From: an uncultured Alphaproteobacteria bacterium
GTDB taxonomy: Bacteria; Pseudomonadota; Alphaproteobacteria; HIMB59
NCBI GenBank assembly: GCA_902529795.1
Contig: CABZXY010000002.1
Location: 1 to 64,000, forward strand
Direction: 5' to 3'
DNA: 64,000 bases
The notes under the pieces are model-generated. The model was not told the DNA's origin and ran no database searches. It worked only from the letters and a program-made list of their open reading frames with translations. Each line of letters starts with the position of its first letter. Position 1 is the first letter of the stretch. Below, piece after piece: positions 17,801-26,730 of the stretch. The position numbers and the translations under genes were made by a program.

Positions 17801-18784
17801 CTATTCTCCTTTAACTTTTTTTATAACTTCTTGAACTATCACATCAACTGATGGAATTGTATTGTCTTCTAATATATCAGCGCTTGGTAGCGGTACATGT
17901 GGTGTAGTTAATCTAGTAACTGGTCCTTTTAAGTTATTAAAGCAATGTTCAGTAATTAAAGATGAAATTTCCGCACCCCATCCACATAATCGTGGATTTT
18001 CCTCTACAGTCATGGCAAGACCAGTTTCATTAATTGCGCTTTTAATTGATTGAAGATCTAATGGCACCAAAGTTCTCAAATCAATAACTTTAGCGTTAAT
18101 ATTGTGTTTTTCTTTTAATTCTATTGCTGCCTTTTTTGCTCTTTGAGCCATCAAAGCAAGACCAATTATAGTGATATCACTACCTTCATGAAGAATATTA
18201 GATTGTCCTAATGGGATTGATAATTCTGTAGACTCTAATTCCTCTTTGGACGCATAAAGAGATTTATGCTCATAAAAAATTACAGGATCAGGATCATTTA
18301 CTGCGCTGTTCATTAATCCTAACACATCTCCGGGTGAACTTGGAGCAACAACTTTTAATCCTGGAATCATCATCGACCAGTTTTCTAAGCTTTGAGAATG
18401 TTGGGCTCCAAACTTAGAACCACCTCCATTTGCTGTTCGAATAACTAAAGGAATGTTTATTTGCCCATCAGACATGTATCGAGTTTTAGCAATTTGATTA
18501 GCAACAATATCCCAACATACGGCCAAAAAATCTGAAAACATAATTTCTGCAATAGGTCTAAGACCAGCCATAGCTGCTCCCATAGCTGCTCCTAAAATAG
18601 CTTGTTCAGATATAGGAGTATCCATCACTCGATCTTTTCCAAATTCATCGAGAAGTCCCACTGTAGCTTTAAATACTCCCCCTGCAGCACCTACATCTTC
18701 ACCAATGAAAAATACCTTAGGATCTTTTCTCATAGCTTGTGCAATGGCTAGCGAAACACTCTCTCGATATGTTAATTGTGCCAT
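17801..18784 (-). CDS. 2-oxoacid dehydrogenase E1 component, beta subunit
   Basis: A 327-residue transketolase-like beta subunit. The thiamine-activating region is visible (FFIGEDVGAAGGVFKATVGL), along with MDTPISEQAILGAAMGAAM, FGAQHSQSLENWSMMIPGLK and the C-terminal domain (VIDLRTLVPLDLQSI, TVEENPRLCGWG). It overlaps the alpha-subunit gene by 13 nt. AcoB, PdhB and BkdA2 are the closest types. The 2-oxoacid is unknown. Confidence 0.9.
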   Translation of the reverse strand: MAQLTYRESVSLAIAQAMRKDPKVFFIGEDVGAAGGVFKATVGLLDEFGKDRVMDTPISEQAILGAAMGAAMAGLRPIAEIMFSDFLAVCWDIVANQIAKTRYMSDGQINIPLVIRTANGGGSKFGAQHSQSLENWSMMIPGLKVVAPSSPGDVLGLMNSAVNDPDPVIFYEHKSLYASKEELESTELSIPLGQSNILHEGSDITIIGLALMAQRAKKAAIELKEKHNINAKVIDLRTLVPLDLQSIKSAINETGLAMTVEENPRLCGWGAEISSLITEHCFNNLKGPVTRLTTPHVPLPSADILEDNTIPSVDVIVQEVIKKVKGE

Positions 18785-19776
18785 TTGTAGCCTCCATCAG
18801 CCCAAACATCTGTAAAAATTTCTTTAACATCTGGTATAGCCGATGCTTTAGAAATTTCAGTAGCTTCTTCCACTTGTTCCTTAACTTTATTTTCAATCTC
18901 GGAGATAATCTCTTCATCAATATTAAATTCTAAAAGTCTTTTTCTATAATTAGTAATAGGGTCTTTGTTCTCCATCCAATCTTTGACTTCTTCATCAGGT
19001 CGGTACTTTCCTGGATCTGCGCGTGAGTGACCACTATGTCTATATGTTTTAGCCTCAATTAAACTAGGTCCGTCACCATCTCTTGCTTTTTTGATAGCAG
19101 CTTGAGCAGTTCGATACATCTCATCTGCATCATTCCCATCAACGATGATTTTCTCCATATTGTAGGCAGAGGCTCTGTCAGCAGCAGGGTTTTCAACCGC
19201 GGTGACTTCTCCAATAGGCGTATACTCCATATAAAGATTATTCTCACAAACAAAAACGATAGGTAGTTTCCATATTTGAGCCATATTTAAGGCTTCATGA
19301 AAAGCGCCTATATTTGTAGTACCATCTCCAAAAAAACACACACTAACTTCTTTAGTATTATTATATTTCGATGCTAGAGCAGTTCCATTTGCTATAGTTA
19401 AATGTGCGCCAATGATTGCGTAAGAACCCATGACACCTTTATCAACATCAGTTAAATGCATAGAACCACCCTTACCCTTCATAAGGCCACATTGTCTGCC
19501 CATTAATTCGCCTAAAACTCCTTCAATAGAAGAGCCTCTTGCTAAAGTGTGAGCATGGCCACGATAAGTGCAAAAAGTATAATCACCCTCTTGAAGAGAC
19601 ACTCCAAAAGCTCCAGCAATAGCCTCTTGACCAAGAGCTAGGTGACTAGTTCCTTTAATGAGATTTTGAAGAAATAAATCATAAGCTTTTTTCTCGACGA
19701 GTCTCAATTTGAGCATCATCTCCCAAAGTGCTAACCGATTACTCTCTCCAATATCATCATTAGTAATATCAACCAT
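18772..19776 (-). CDS. 2-oxoacid dehydrogenase E1 component, alpha subunit
   Basis: A 334-residue thiamine-diphosphate-dependent alpha subunit. The ThDP motif runs from GDGTTNIGAFHEALNMA to VCENN, and the phosphorylation-loop-like TYRHSGHSRADPG follows. It resembles AcoA or PdhA, decarboxylating a 2-oxoacid (or cleaving acetoin) and transferring the acyl group to a lipoyl domain. It overlaps the M24-family gene by one base upstream and the beta subunit by 13 nt downstream, so stoichiometric co-translation is likely. Confidence 0.9.
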   Translation of the reverse strand: MVDITNDDIGESNRLALWEMMLKLRLVEKKAYDLFLQNLIKGTSHLALGQEAIAGAFGVSLQEGDYTFCTYRGHAHTLARGSSIEGVLGELMGRQCGLMKGKGGSMHLTDVDKGVMGSYAIIGAHLTIANGTALASKYNNTKEVSVCFFGDGTTNIGAFHEALNMAQIWKLPIVFVCENNLYMEYTPIGEVTAVENPAADRASAYNMEKIIVDGNDADEMYRTAQAAIKKARDGDGPSLIEAKTYRHSGHSRADPGKYRPDEEVKDWMENKDPITNYRKRLLEFNIDEEIISEIENKVKEQVEEATEISKASAIPDVKEIFTDVWADGGYKWHN

Positions 19777-21065
19777 TAATATTTGTTTGCGATTGGAAGT
19801 TCTTCAGCGGGGAATAAAGAGATGACTTGACATCCCTTATCAGTCACAATTAGCTCCTCTTCAATTCTTGCAGCAGAATAACCATCCTTTGCAGGACAGT
19901 AAGTCTCTAAAGCAAAAACCATACCCTCTTTAATTTCTGTTGGAGAGTCCATTGAAACTAATCGACTAATAATAGGTCTTTCATGAATTGCTAAACCCAA
20001 ACCGTGCCCAAACTGAAGTGCGAATGCATCCATCTCATTAGCAAAACCAAACTCCTCTGCTTTGGGCCATACCGATGCAATTTTATCTGTTGATGCACCT
20101 GGCTTTACAAGTTCAATTGCCTTGTCTAGCCACTCTCGACATTGTTTGTATGCATCATTTTGAACATCCGAGGCTCGGCCTATATTAAATGTTCTATAAT
20201 AACATGTACGGTATCCCATATAAGATTGTAAAATATCAAAGAAAGCTTGGTCTCCGGGTCTGAAAGTTCGATCAGTGAAATTATGAGGATGAGGGTTACA
20301 TCGCTCACCAGAAATTGCATTTATAGCTTCCACATCATCTGATCCAAGTTCATAGAGAAGCTTATTTGCATTAGCTACAATTTGAGCCTCACTCACACCA
20401 GGCTTCATTGTTTCATAAATTTGGTGATAAGTAGCATCGACCATAGAAGCTGCTTGATTTAATAACATTAATTCATCTTGAGATTTGATTTCTCTAGCTT
20501 CTAATAAAATTTGTTGTCCATCGATAATCTTTAAACCCTCAGCCTGAAGAGCAAACATCATTGAAGGTTCAACCAAATCTACTCCAACGGGTTCATTTGC
20601 AAGGCCTTTTTCTTCCAACATTGACTTGATTTCTCGGGCAGCACGCTTCATAAGACCTGCATCAGGATGGACTGTACCTCTCAAACCTACCATTCCAGCT
20701 TTCCAATTTTCTTCAGGTAGCCAAGGTGAAAAGATTTGATGATGTTTTGCTGCAGATCCAAAATCCCACAAGACAGGGTCATGACCTTGGGGTAATAGTG
20801 AGTATCGAGCGATTTTATCTCTAGACCACTCGCCAATTACTGTGCTTGTGAGATATCGGATATTGTTATTATCAAAACAAAGGAGGGAACCTGCTTGAGA
20901 ATTATTTAGGGCTTGTTTAGCTCTACCCAGTCTGTATTTATGGAGCCTCTGGAAATTAATTCTTTCCTCGTAATCAACATTCATCGTTCCATGCGAGGGA
21001 ACTCGACGATGCCATTGATAATTAGGATTAATGTCCTCTGGTTTTATAATTTTAGGTTCAGACAT
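19776..21065 (-). CDS. M24 (creatinase/aminopeptidase P fold) enzyme with altered metal site
   Basis: A 429-residue pita-bread-fold protein. Around residues 252-295 it has SGERCNPHPH (His261), the first metal Asp at D277, and Cys288 where the second metal Asp of aminopeptidase P is expected (the GDITRTF equivalent reads TCYYRTF). His354 and His361 (FGHGLGLAIHERP), Glu387 and Glu402 match the remaining ligands. Members of this fold include prolidases, creatinase (no metal), ectoine hydrolase and the DMSP lyase DddP. Being inside a catabolic operon, it is more likely a small-molecule hydrolase or lyase than a peptidase. Substrate unknown. Confidence 0.8.
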   Translation of the reverse strand: MSEPKIIKPEDINPNYQWHRRVPSHGTMNVDYEERINFQRLHKYRLGRAKQALNNSQAGSLLCFDNNNIRYLTSTVIGEWSRDKIARYSLLPQGHDPVLWDFGSAAKHHQIFSPWLPEENWKAGMVGLRGTVHPDAGLMKRAAREIKSMLEEKGLANEPVGVDLVEPSMMFALQAEGLKIIDGQQILLEAREIKSQDELMLLNQAASMVDATYHQIYETMKPGVSEAQIVANANKLLYELGSDDVEAINAISGERCNPHPHNFTDRTFRPGDQAFFDILQSYMGYRTCYYRTFNIGRASDVQNDAYKQCREWLDKAIELVKPGASTDKIASVWPKAEEFGFANEMDAFALQFGHGLGLAIHERPIISRLVSMDSPTEIKEGMVFALETYCPAKDGYSAARIEEELIVTDKGCQVISLFPAEELPIANKY

Positions 21066-21869
21066 TTATTGAATGACCATTCCTCCATCAATCATTAAAA
21101 TTTGCCCAGTCATATAATCAGACTCGCCAGAGGCTAAAAATGATGCTGTACCAACGATATCCTCTGGATAAGAGTATCTTTTCATTAAAATCATATTCTC
21201 AGCAATCGAGTCCATGGACTCACCGTGATTTTTAAATTTACCCATAGCAACCAGTTCTTTGTCTAGCTGTTCCCACATTTCAGTTCGAACAACTCCTGGA
21301 CCATATCCATTTACATTAATTCCATATTCAGCTAAACCTTTAGCACCACCTTTTATCAATCCAGCTACCGCATGTTTGCTCGCACCATAAATGACAACAT
21401 CATCAAAAGTTTCACGAGATAAAATTGAAGCAACATGAAGTATTTTATAAGGTTCTTTTTGTTTTCCTTGTTTAATCATTTGACGAGCTTGCTCTTGCAT
21501 ACCAAGCCAAGCACCTCGAACATTAATATCAAAAATAAAATCATAATTTTCTTCAGTGACATCCATAAACCATAGAGGTTTATTCACGCCTGCGTTATTC
21601 AGAGAAACATTTAAGCTACCAAAGGCTTCTACGGTAGCATGAACAGCAGCAACATGATCTTCTCTTTTTCTAACGTCTAATTTGCAAGAAATAGCCTCTC
21701 CACCGGCAGAGCGAATTCTCTCCTCTACCTCTTTGCATCCATCTAAATTAACGTCTGTAATACAAACTTTTGCACCTTGGGCACAATAATGTTCAGCGAT
21801 TGCTGCTCCCATTCCTTGGGCAGCTCCAGTAATTAAAACGTTTTTTCCCTTAAGTCTTTCCTTATCCAT
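21066..21869 (-). CDS. Short-chain dehydrogenase/reductase (SDR)
   Basis: A 267-residue classical SDR with cofactor motif TGAAQGMGAAIA, NNAGVNKP, catalytic Ser in LHVASIL and YxxxK in VIYGASKHAV (Tyr and Lys). It has a strong GGAGGAT Shine-Dalgarno site (21874-21880) and sits 76 nt after a permease, a gap that contains a palindrome, so it may have its own promoter. It is probably the first oxidation step for a polyol or sugar acid brought in by the transporter encoded upstream. Confidence 0.85.
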   Translation of the reverse strand: MDKERLKGKNVLITGAAQGMGAAIAEHYCAQGAKVCITDVNLDGCKEVEERIRSAGGEAISCKLDVRKREDHVAAVHATVEAFGSLNVSLNNAGVNKPLWFMDVTEENYDFIFDINVRGAWLGMQEQARQMIKQGKQKEPYKILHVASILSRETFDDVVIYGASKHAVAGLIKGGAKGLAEYGINVNGYGPGVVRTEMWEQLDKELVAMGKFKNHGESMDSIAENMILMKRYSYPEDIVGTASFLASGESDYMTGQILMIDGGMVIQ

Positions 21870-21929
21870 GAGTATCCTCCAAATACATACTTATTATAAT
21901 AATATAGTTAAAAAAGGTAGATATTGAAT

Positions 21930-21946
21930 ATATTCAAAATGAATAT
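21930..21946. promoter_or_regulatory. Operator-like palindrome upstream of the SDR gene
   Basis: ATATTC (21930-21935), 5 nt, GAATAT (21941-21946) lie between the permease stop and the SDR start. The 17-bp element matches 15 of 17 positions of a palindrome at 26731-26747 between the divergent binding-protein and regulator genes. A further overlapping GAATATATTC begins at 21926. It is a candidate binding site for the regulator encoded at 26781-28466; AT-richness makes chance occurrence possible. Confidence 0.4.
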
Positions 21947-22980
21947 TATTTACCTAAGACAGTTCTCTTCTTTTCAAGCAATGCTGTTTTTCGTTCATCA
22001 ATAGTTTCTAGCAGACTTTTCCTAGCTTGCCGTGAGTCAAATATTCGAGACATTGTTTGGAAGACAATGACAATAACTAATAGTACTGAAGTGAATAATT
22101 GAACGAAATGGACCTGAAGCGCATAGAAAACGAGCCCTGTATTTAAAAAGTTTACAGTCAAAGCTCCAATTGCAGCTCCTAAAACACCACCTTTACCTCC
22201 CAAGATACTAACACCGCCTACAAAAGCTGCTACAGTTCCAGCCAAAAGTAAATACTGTAAACCCAAGCCTTGAGCTGTGCCAGATTTCAAACCGATAACA
22301 GTACCAGCAAAACCTGCACAGAAGCCAGAAAGTGCAAAAGCTATAATCATTGGACGTCTTAATGGAATACCGGCTGTTAAAGCTTCTTTACGGGCTCCGC
22401 CAATGGCATAAATCTCTCTACCATATTTTGTATAACGCATAAAGATACCCACACATATAAAAATGAAAATAACAGTAAGACTTGCTGGAGAAAAATACAT
22501 TAAAACTTTTGTTGTAATAAAGTCAGGAACTCTGAAATCAGTAAGCATTACTGTTTTCTCCTCTGCTATCAAAAGAGCGACACCTCTCAAAAGCATTAAT
22601 GTTCCTACAGTAATAACGATTGCTCTTATTCTTATAAAAGCTATGACGAAACCTTGAGTTGCACCAATAAGAGTTGATACAGATAATCCAATTAACATAG
22701 CCAAGGGAGCTCCTAAAGGGTCAGTTAGCTTTACAACAATAACGGCACAAAGCGCTGCATTGGATCCAATTGATAGATCAATTTCTCCAGCAATGATGCA
22801 AATAGTTAAAGCCAATCCAACTAGGCCCAAAACAGCAAATCTCTCTAAAATTGCAAATGAAATGTTATGGCTAAAGAAAACTTCAATGTTCATGGCAAAG
22901 AAGACATATACACAAAAAGATAATAAAATAGCAAAAGATAAGTCAACGTCTTTGGTAATTCTTTTCATTAAATTGTCCAT
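21946..22980 (-). CDS. Ribose-type sugar ABC transporter permease
   Basis: A 344-residue RbsC-like permease with eight or more membrane segments and the family signature AGEIDLSIGSNAALCAVIV near the N-terminus. IGGARKEALTAGIP and FVGGVSILGGKGGVLGAAIGAL follow in the usual order. Its start overlaps the stop of the other permease by one base. It should form a heterodimeric channel with the product of 22980-24020, powered by the double ATPase at 24017-25525. Confidence 0.9.
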   Translation of the reverse strand: MDNLMKRITKDVDLSFAILLSFCVYVFFAMNIEVFFSHNISFAILERFAVLGLVGLALTICIIAGEIDLSIGSNAALCAVIVVKLTDPLGAPLAMLIGLSVSTLIGATQGFVIAFIRIRAIVITVGTLMLLRGVALLIAEEKTVMLTDFRVPDFITTKVLMYFSPASLTVIFIFICVGIFMRYTKYGREIYAIGGARKEALTAGIPLRRPMIIAFALSGFCAGFAGTVIGLKSGTAQGLGLQYLLLAGTVAAFVGGVSILGGKGGVLGAAIGALTVNFLNTGLVFYALQVHFVQLFTSVLLVIVIVFQTMSRIFDSRQARKSLLETIDERKTALLEKKRTVLGK

Positions 22981-24020
22981 TATTCCTGTGCCCTACTTCC
23001 TTTTGCAAACAATCCAAATACAATAATACTAAATACAATCATTAAACCTACTCCTACAATTCTAGGACCACTATTAAAACCCTGTAAAACCATCATATTA
23101 TCTACCATAGCGATAAATATGGCGCCCAAGCTTGTTCTCAAAGTAGATCCATAACCTCCCATGATTGAGTTTCCACCTACCATGACTGTTGCAATAACCA
23201 AAATTGTCATATCACCAGAAGAACCAAATTCAGCAGAAAAATAGTTTGATTGTGCGCTATCCATTTGGGCAACAAATGCTACAGCTACAAATGCACAGCA
23301 AACAGAACAAATAGTGAATACAATTATTGCCATTGAGAAATTTTCATGACCGGTAGCTTTTCCTGCTGCCTTATTAGCACCGACTAAATAAACTTTTCTT
23401 CCAAAATTAGTGTGTCTCAATACAATTTCTGCTGCTATAGCAATAAGAATAAAAGACCAGGTAATACTTGGCAGACCCAAGAATGAGCCCGTTCCTAGCC
23501 ACTCAGCATCATGAGGTCTTGTAAAATTTATAACAAGATTATCACTCCACCATGCGCCTATACCATATAGTATTCCAGCACCACCAAGAGTAACAACAAT
23601 GGGGTTACCTCCCATTCCAACAAAATATCCTTGGATAACTCCACTCACAACTCCCACAGCTAGAGCTGCTAGAAGTGAGACCATAAAATTTCCTGCTAGG
23701 TCTGGTGAACCAAATCCAGTAGCCATTCCCATTGCAAAGGTAACACCACAAATGGAAGCTGTTTCTTTGAGTGACAGTAAAAAGAAATTTCCCGATAAAG
23801 TCACAAATGTTAAGCCAATTGCCATAATGCCATATAAAGCAGCATCTCTTATTATTGCCTTAAAGTTAGTAATAGTTAGGTAATTATCTGTGAAAAAGAT
23901 TCCATAAACAAACATCACGGCAAAAAGAGATAATAAGATAGCTAAAAGCGTTCGATCTTTATAAAATTGTAAAAATTTGGCAGAAATTGGTTGCTGGCTT
24001 TCTTGGATAACTGTGCTCAT
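22980..24020 (-). CDS. Ribose-type sugar ABC transporter permease
   Basis: A 346-residue RbsC-family inner-membrane protein, with GNFFLLSLKETASICGVTFAM at the usual GEIDLSVGS position (the motif is clearly divergent), then YLVGANKAAGKATG and MVGGNSIMGGYGSTLRTSLGAI. It overlaps the ATPase gene by 4 nt and the next permease by 1 nt. The two permeases are different proteins, so the transporter uses a hetero-oligomeric channel. Confidence 0.88.
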   Translation of the reverse strand: MSTVIQESQQPISAKFLQFYKDRTLLAILLSLFAVMFVYGIFFTDNYLTITNFKAIIRDAALYGIMAIGLTFVTLSGNFFLLSLKETASICGVTFAMGMATGFGSPDLAGNFMVSLLAALAVGVVSGVIQGYFVGMGGNPIVVTLGGAGILYGIGAWWSDNLVINFTRPHDAEWLGTGSFLGLPSITWSFILIAIAAEIVLRHTNFGRKVYLVGANKAAGKATGHENFSMAIIVFTICSVCCAFVAVAFVAQMDSAQSNYFSAEFGSSGDMTILVIATVMVGGNSIMGGYGSTLRTSLGAIFIAMVDNMMVLQGFNSGPRIVGVGLMIVFSIIVFGLFAKGSRAQE

Positions 24021-25525
24021 AAATTTGTCTCGTTAAATGGATCAGTAATTTCTTTTAGGATAGTCGGTGTCTGAATATTTTCTAAACGATGTTCATCAAT
24101 CATCATGCCTCTGTAGAAAGTGATTACTCGGTCTGGTAAATAAGTAATTTCTTGTATGTCAGTAGATGCGAAAATTATCGTAATTCCTCTTGCAGCAAGG
24201 TCTCTCATTCTTTGATAAATTTCTGATTTTGCTCCTACATCTACCCCTCGGGTGGGTTCATTTACCAATAAAACATCTGGTTTGATTGAAAGCCATTTAC
24301 CAAGTGCTACTTTTTGTTGATTTCCTCCACTTAAGAGACCCGATTCATCAAACATTCTTCTAACATCGATTAGAAATTCTTTTGCTAAGTTCTTGGAGAA
24401 GTCTTGTTCTGTAGCTCCAAAATTAAAACCATAATTAGAAATAGCGCTTAATGCCGGAGAAGTTAAATTTTCAAATATGGGCCTACCCAAAAATAAGCCA
24501 TCTTTTTTTCTATCAGAAGAACAATATGCAATTTTTTTCTTAATAGCCTGACTGGGAGATTTAGGCAAAAAAGTTTCACCATTTAAAGTTAACGAACCAG
24601 AGCGTGATTTAAGAGCACCAGCAATTGAAGCTAAGATTTCACCAGCCCCACTTCCAAGCTGACCAGATAGTCCTAGTATTTCTCCTTTATAAGCTGAAAA
24701 GCTAACAGGTTCCAAAACTCCATCTGGCCATAAATCTTTAATTTCTATTTTAGGATCATTGCTAATATGATCTGCCTTGGCAGGAAACATATTTGCTAAT
24801 TCTCTACCGAGCATAATCTCTACTAATTTATTAACATCAATATCTTTAGTCTGCTGAACACCTTGACTGACTCCATCTCTTAAAATTGTAATTCTTTTTG
24901 TAATTTTAAAAATTTCATCAAGTCTATGGCTAACATAAATAATAGATTTGCCATTTGCAGCTAAGCGCTCAACCATTTCTAAAATTCTTCGACTCTCGGC
25001 TTCACCTAAAGCTGCGGTAGGCTCGTCTAAAATTAAAATTTTTGCTTCTCTTGAAATTAGTCTTGCTACTTCCACTAAATGCTGCTCACCGACAGAAAGT
25101 AAATTTATTCTTGTAGTAGGATCAACATCTGTTAAACCGACCTCATTAAGATAAGGACGAGCCATTTTGGCCAATGTATTTAAAGTAGCAAACTTTTTGA
25201 CTTTAGCGCCCGTAAGAAAAATATTTTCAGCCACCGACATGTTAGGTATCAAACTTAATTCTTGTTGTGCTATAGCAATACCGGACTCCTCCGCTTGAGA
25301 TGGAGTTTCAAATTTTACTTCTTGCCCATTAATTTGATAACTGCCTTTAAAGCCAGGATCAAAACCGCTTATAATTTTAACTAAAGTAGATTTTCCAGCT
25401 CCGTTCTCCCCAACAAGACCCATAATCTCGCCCTCATTGATTTCAAAATTTGCTTCTTTTAGGGCTTGAATAGCGCCAAAGGTGCGAGAAACTTTTGATA
25501 TTTTGAGGATTGGATTTGAAGCCAT
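24017..25525 (-). CDS. Sugar ABC transporter ATP-binding protein, two nucleotide-binding domains (RbsA-like)
   Basis: A 502-residue protein with two fused ABC domains. The first has Walker A GENGAGKSTL (about residues 39-48), signature LLSVGEQHLVEVARL and Walker B ILILDEPTAALGE. The second has the degenerate Walker A region GLSGQLGSGAGEIL usual in RbsA/MglA proteins and signature LLSGGNQQKVALGKWL. It drives import together with the two permeases downstream and the binding protein upstream. Confidence 0.92.
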   Translation of the reverse strand: MASNPILKISKVSRTFGAIQALKEANFEINEGEIMGLVGENGAGKSTLVKIISGFDPGFKGSYQINGQEVKFETPSQAEESGIAIAQQELSLIPNMSVAENIFLTGAKVKKFATLNTLAKMARPYLNEVGLTDVDPTTRINLLSVGEQHLVEVARLISREAKILILDEPTAALGEAESRRILEMVERLAANGKSIIYVSHRLDEIFKITKRITILRDGVSQGVQQTKDIDVNKLVEIMLGRELANMFPAKADHISNDPKIEIKDLWPDGVLEPVSFSAYKGEILGLSGQLGSGAGEILASIAGALKSRSGSLTLNGETFLPKSPSQAIKKKIAYCSSDRKKDGLFLGRPIFENLTSPALSAISNYGFNFGATEQDFSKNLAKEFLIDVRRMFDESGLLSGGNQQKVALGKWLSIKPDVLLVNEPTRGVDVGAKSEIYQRMRDLAARGITIIFASTDIQEITYLPDRVITFYRGMMIDEHRLENIQTPTILKEITDPFNETNL

Positions 25526-25562
25526 ATTCCTTTTAATTTTATACCTTTTTTGAGATCTTAAC

Positions 25563-25592
25563 TACACACAGGGATAAATTTCCCTGTGTGTA
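25563..25592 (-). terminator. Intercistronic hairpin after a binding-protein gene
   Basis: A perfect 12-bp inverted repeat, TACACACAGGGA (25563-25574) and TCCCTGTGTGTA (25581-25592), with a 6-nt loop lies in the 96-nt gap between the binding-protein stop and the ATPase start. No U-run follows on the minus strand, so it is better read as an mRNA-protecting or partly terminating element than as a full terminator. Confidence 0.65.
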
Positions 25593-25621
25593 AAAAATAT
25601 GAATTTGTCAGCTTTTAGGAA

Positions 25622-26665
25622 TTAATCCCAAGCACCTGAGCAAAGCTCATTGATACCGTATAACTTACCGTCAAATCCTCTTAATGCAGTGAAGTCCATA
25701 GTGGCGCCTGTCACTGAAGGGTTTGGAGTAAAGTTAATGTACTGAGCTAACTCACCATTTTCCATGTACTCTTTAACAAGAGCGATAGCTAACTGACCTT
25801 CATGAAGAGGTGATTGAAGAGTTGTGCCGAATTGCTTACCATCAGTAATCATCTGTTTATCACCATTACATACAGTACCTACAGTTATAACAGCATCGCT
25901 ATCTACGCTACCGCTTTTACCAGTACCTGCATACCAATCAACATTATAACCAGCTTCTTCAAGAGCTTTAATACCACCAGTTAGGATCGCATCATCCATT
26001 CCGTACACGAAATGAATACCCTGATCTTTAACCTTTGCAATTAATTTTGCTGCACCCTTATAGCCATTAGCTTGACCAAAACCTTCACCGATATCTCCGA
26101 TTAAATTTAGATCTGTACCAGCAATAGCTTGTTTGAATGCATTAATTGAAAGACCATATCCACCATAAGAGTGTGGGTATGATAGTGCGATTACGTTAAA
26201 TCCATCACCGCCCGCAGCTTGTTTCATCTTCATAGCTTTAACCATCATTTCACCTGCGTTGTAAGCACGAAGGCTATCGTCTGGTCCAGCATATCCAAAG
26301 ATAAATGCCTTATCCTGTTCGTTAGGTAATTGATTAATCTTTAAAACCGGAACTCCAGTTTTTGCTAATTTTCTAAGTGAACCTAAGCCCGCTACTGCAT
26401 CAGGTGGCCACCAAATAAATACATCTGGAAGTGCACCACTTGATAGGTATTGTTCAACTTGTTGGTTTTGCTCAGCTTGGTTATAGTTGTTTTCAAAAAC
26501 AGTAATGTCATAACCATATTGCTCAGCTGTTGCTTTAATTCCTTTTACGAACGCTCCCACATAAGCCTCAGAAGACGCCGCGTTAAAGGAAACGATTTCC
26601 ACTGCCTTAGCAGAACCGAAAGAAAAGCACATCAAAACAGCTAATACTTTGATTAGTTTGTTCAT
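25622..26665 (-). CDS. Periplasmic sugar-binding protein (RbsB-like)
   Basis: A 347-residue type-I periplasmic binding protein with signal peptide MNKLIKVLAVLMCFSFGSAKA and an AAGGAGGA Shine-Dalgarno site just upstream (26671-26680). The mature part starts VEIVSFNAASSEAYVGAF and contains the PDVFIWWPPDAVAG and HFVYGMDDAILTGGIKALEEAG blocks typical of sugar-binding periplasmic proteins. It heads the long minus-strand operon and is divergent from a regulator-like gene across a palindrome. Its ligand is unknown. Confidence 0.9.
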   Translation of the reverse strand: MNKLIKVLAVLMCFSFGSAKAVEIVSFNAASSEAYVGAFVKGIKATAEQYGYDITVFENNYNQAEQNQQVEQYLSSGALPDVFIWWPPDAVAGLGSLRKLAKTGVPVLKINQLPNEQDKAFIFGYAGPDDSLRAYNAGEMMVKAMKMKQAAGGDGFNVIALSYPHSYGGYGLSINAFKQAIAGTDLNLIGDIGEGFGQANGYKGAAKLIAKVKDQGIHFVYGMDDAILTGGIKALEEAGYNVDWYAGTGKSGSVDSDAVITVGTVCNGDKQMITDGKQFGTTLQSPLHEGQLAIALVKEYMENGELAQYINFTPNPSVTGATMDFTALRGFDGKLYGINELCSGAWD

Positions 26666-26730
26666 CTATATCCTCCTTATATCCTTATAACTAAATTATC
26701 TATCATTTCAAAAGAGATATAATGACTAAT

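Noticed and set aside
19776-21065. DMSP lyase DddP
   Set aside because: Length and a SGxRxNP segment resemble DddP, but the second metal Asp region is replaced (Cys288), so a DMSP lyase label is not justified.
19776-21065. Creatinase feeding the sarcosine oxidase genes
   Set aside because: The fold fits and creatinase yields sarcosine, but the gene is in a sugar/E1 operon 35 kb from sox and specific creatine-binding residues cannot be shown.
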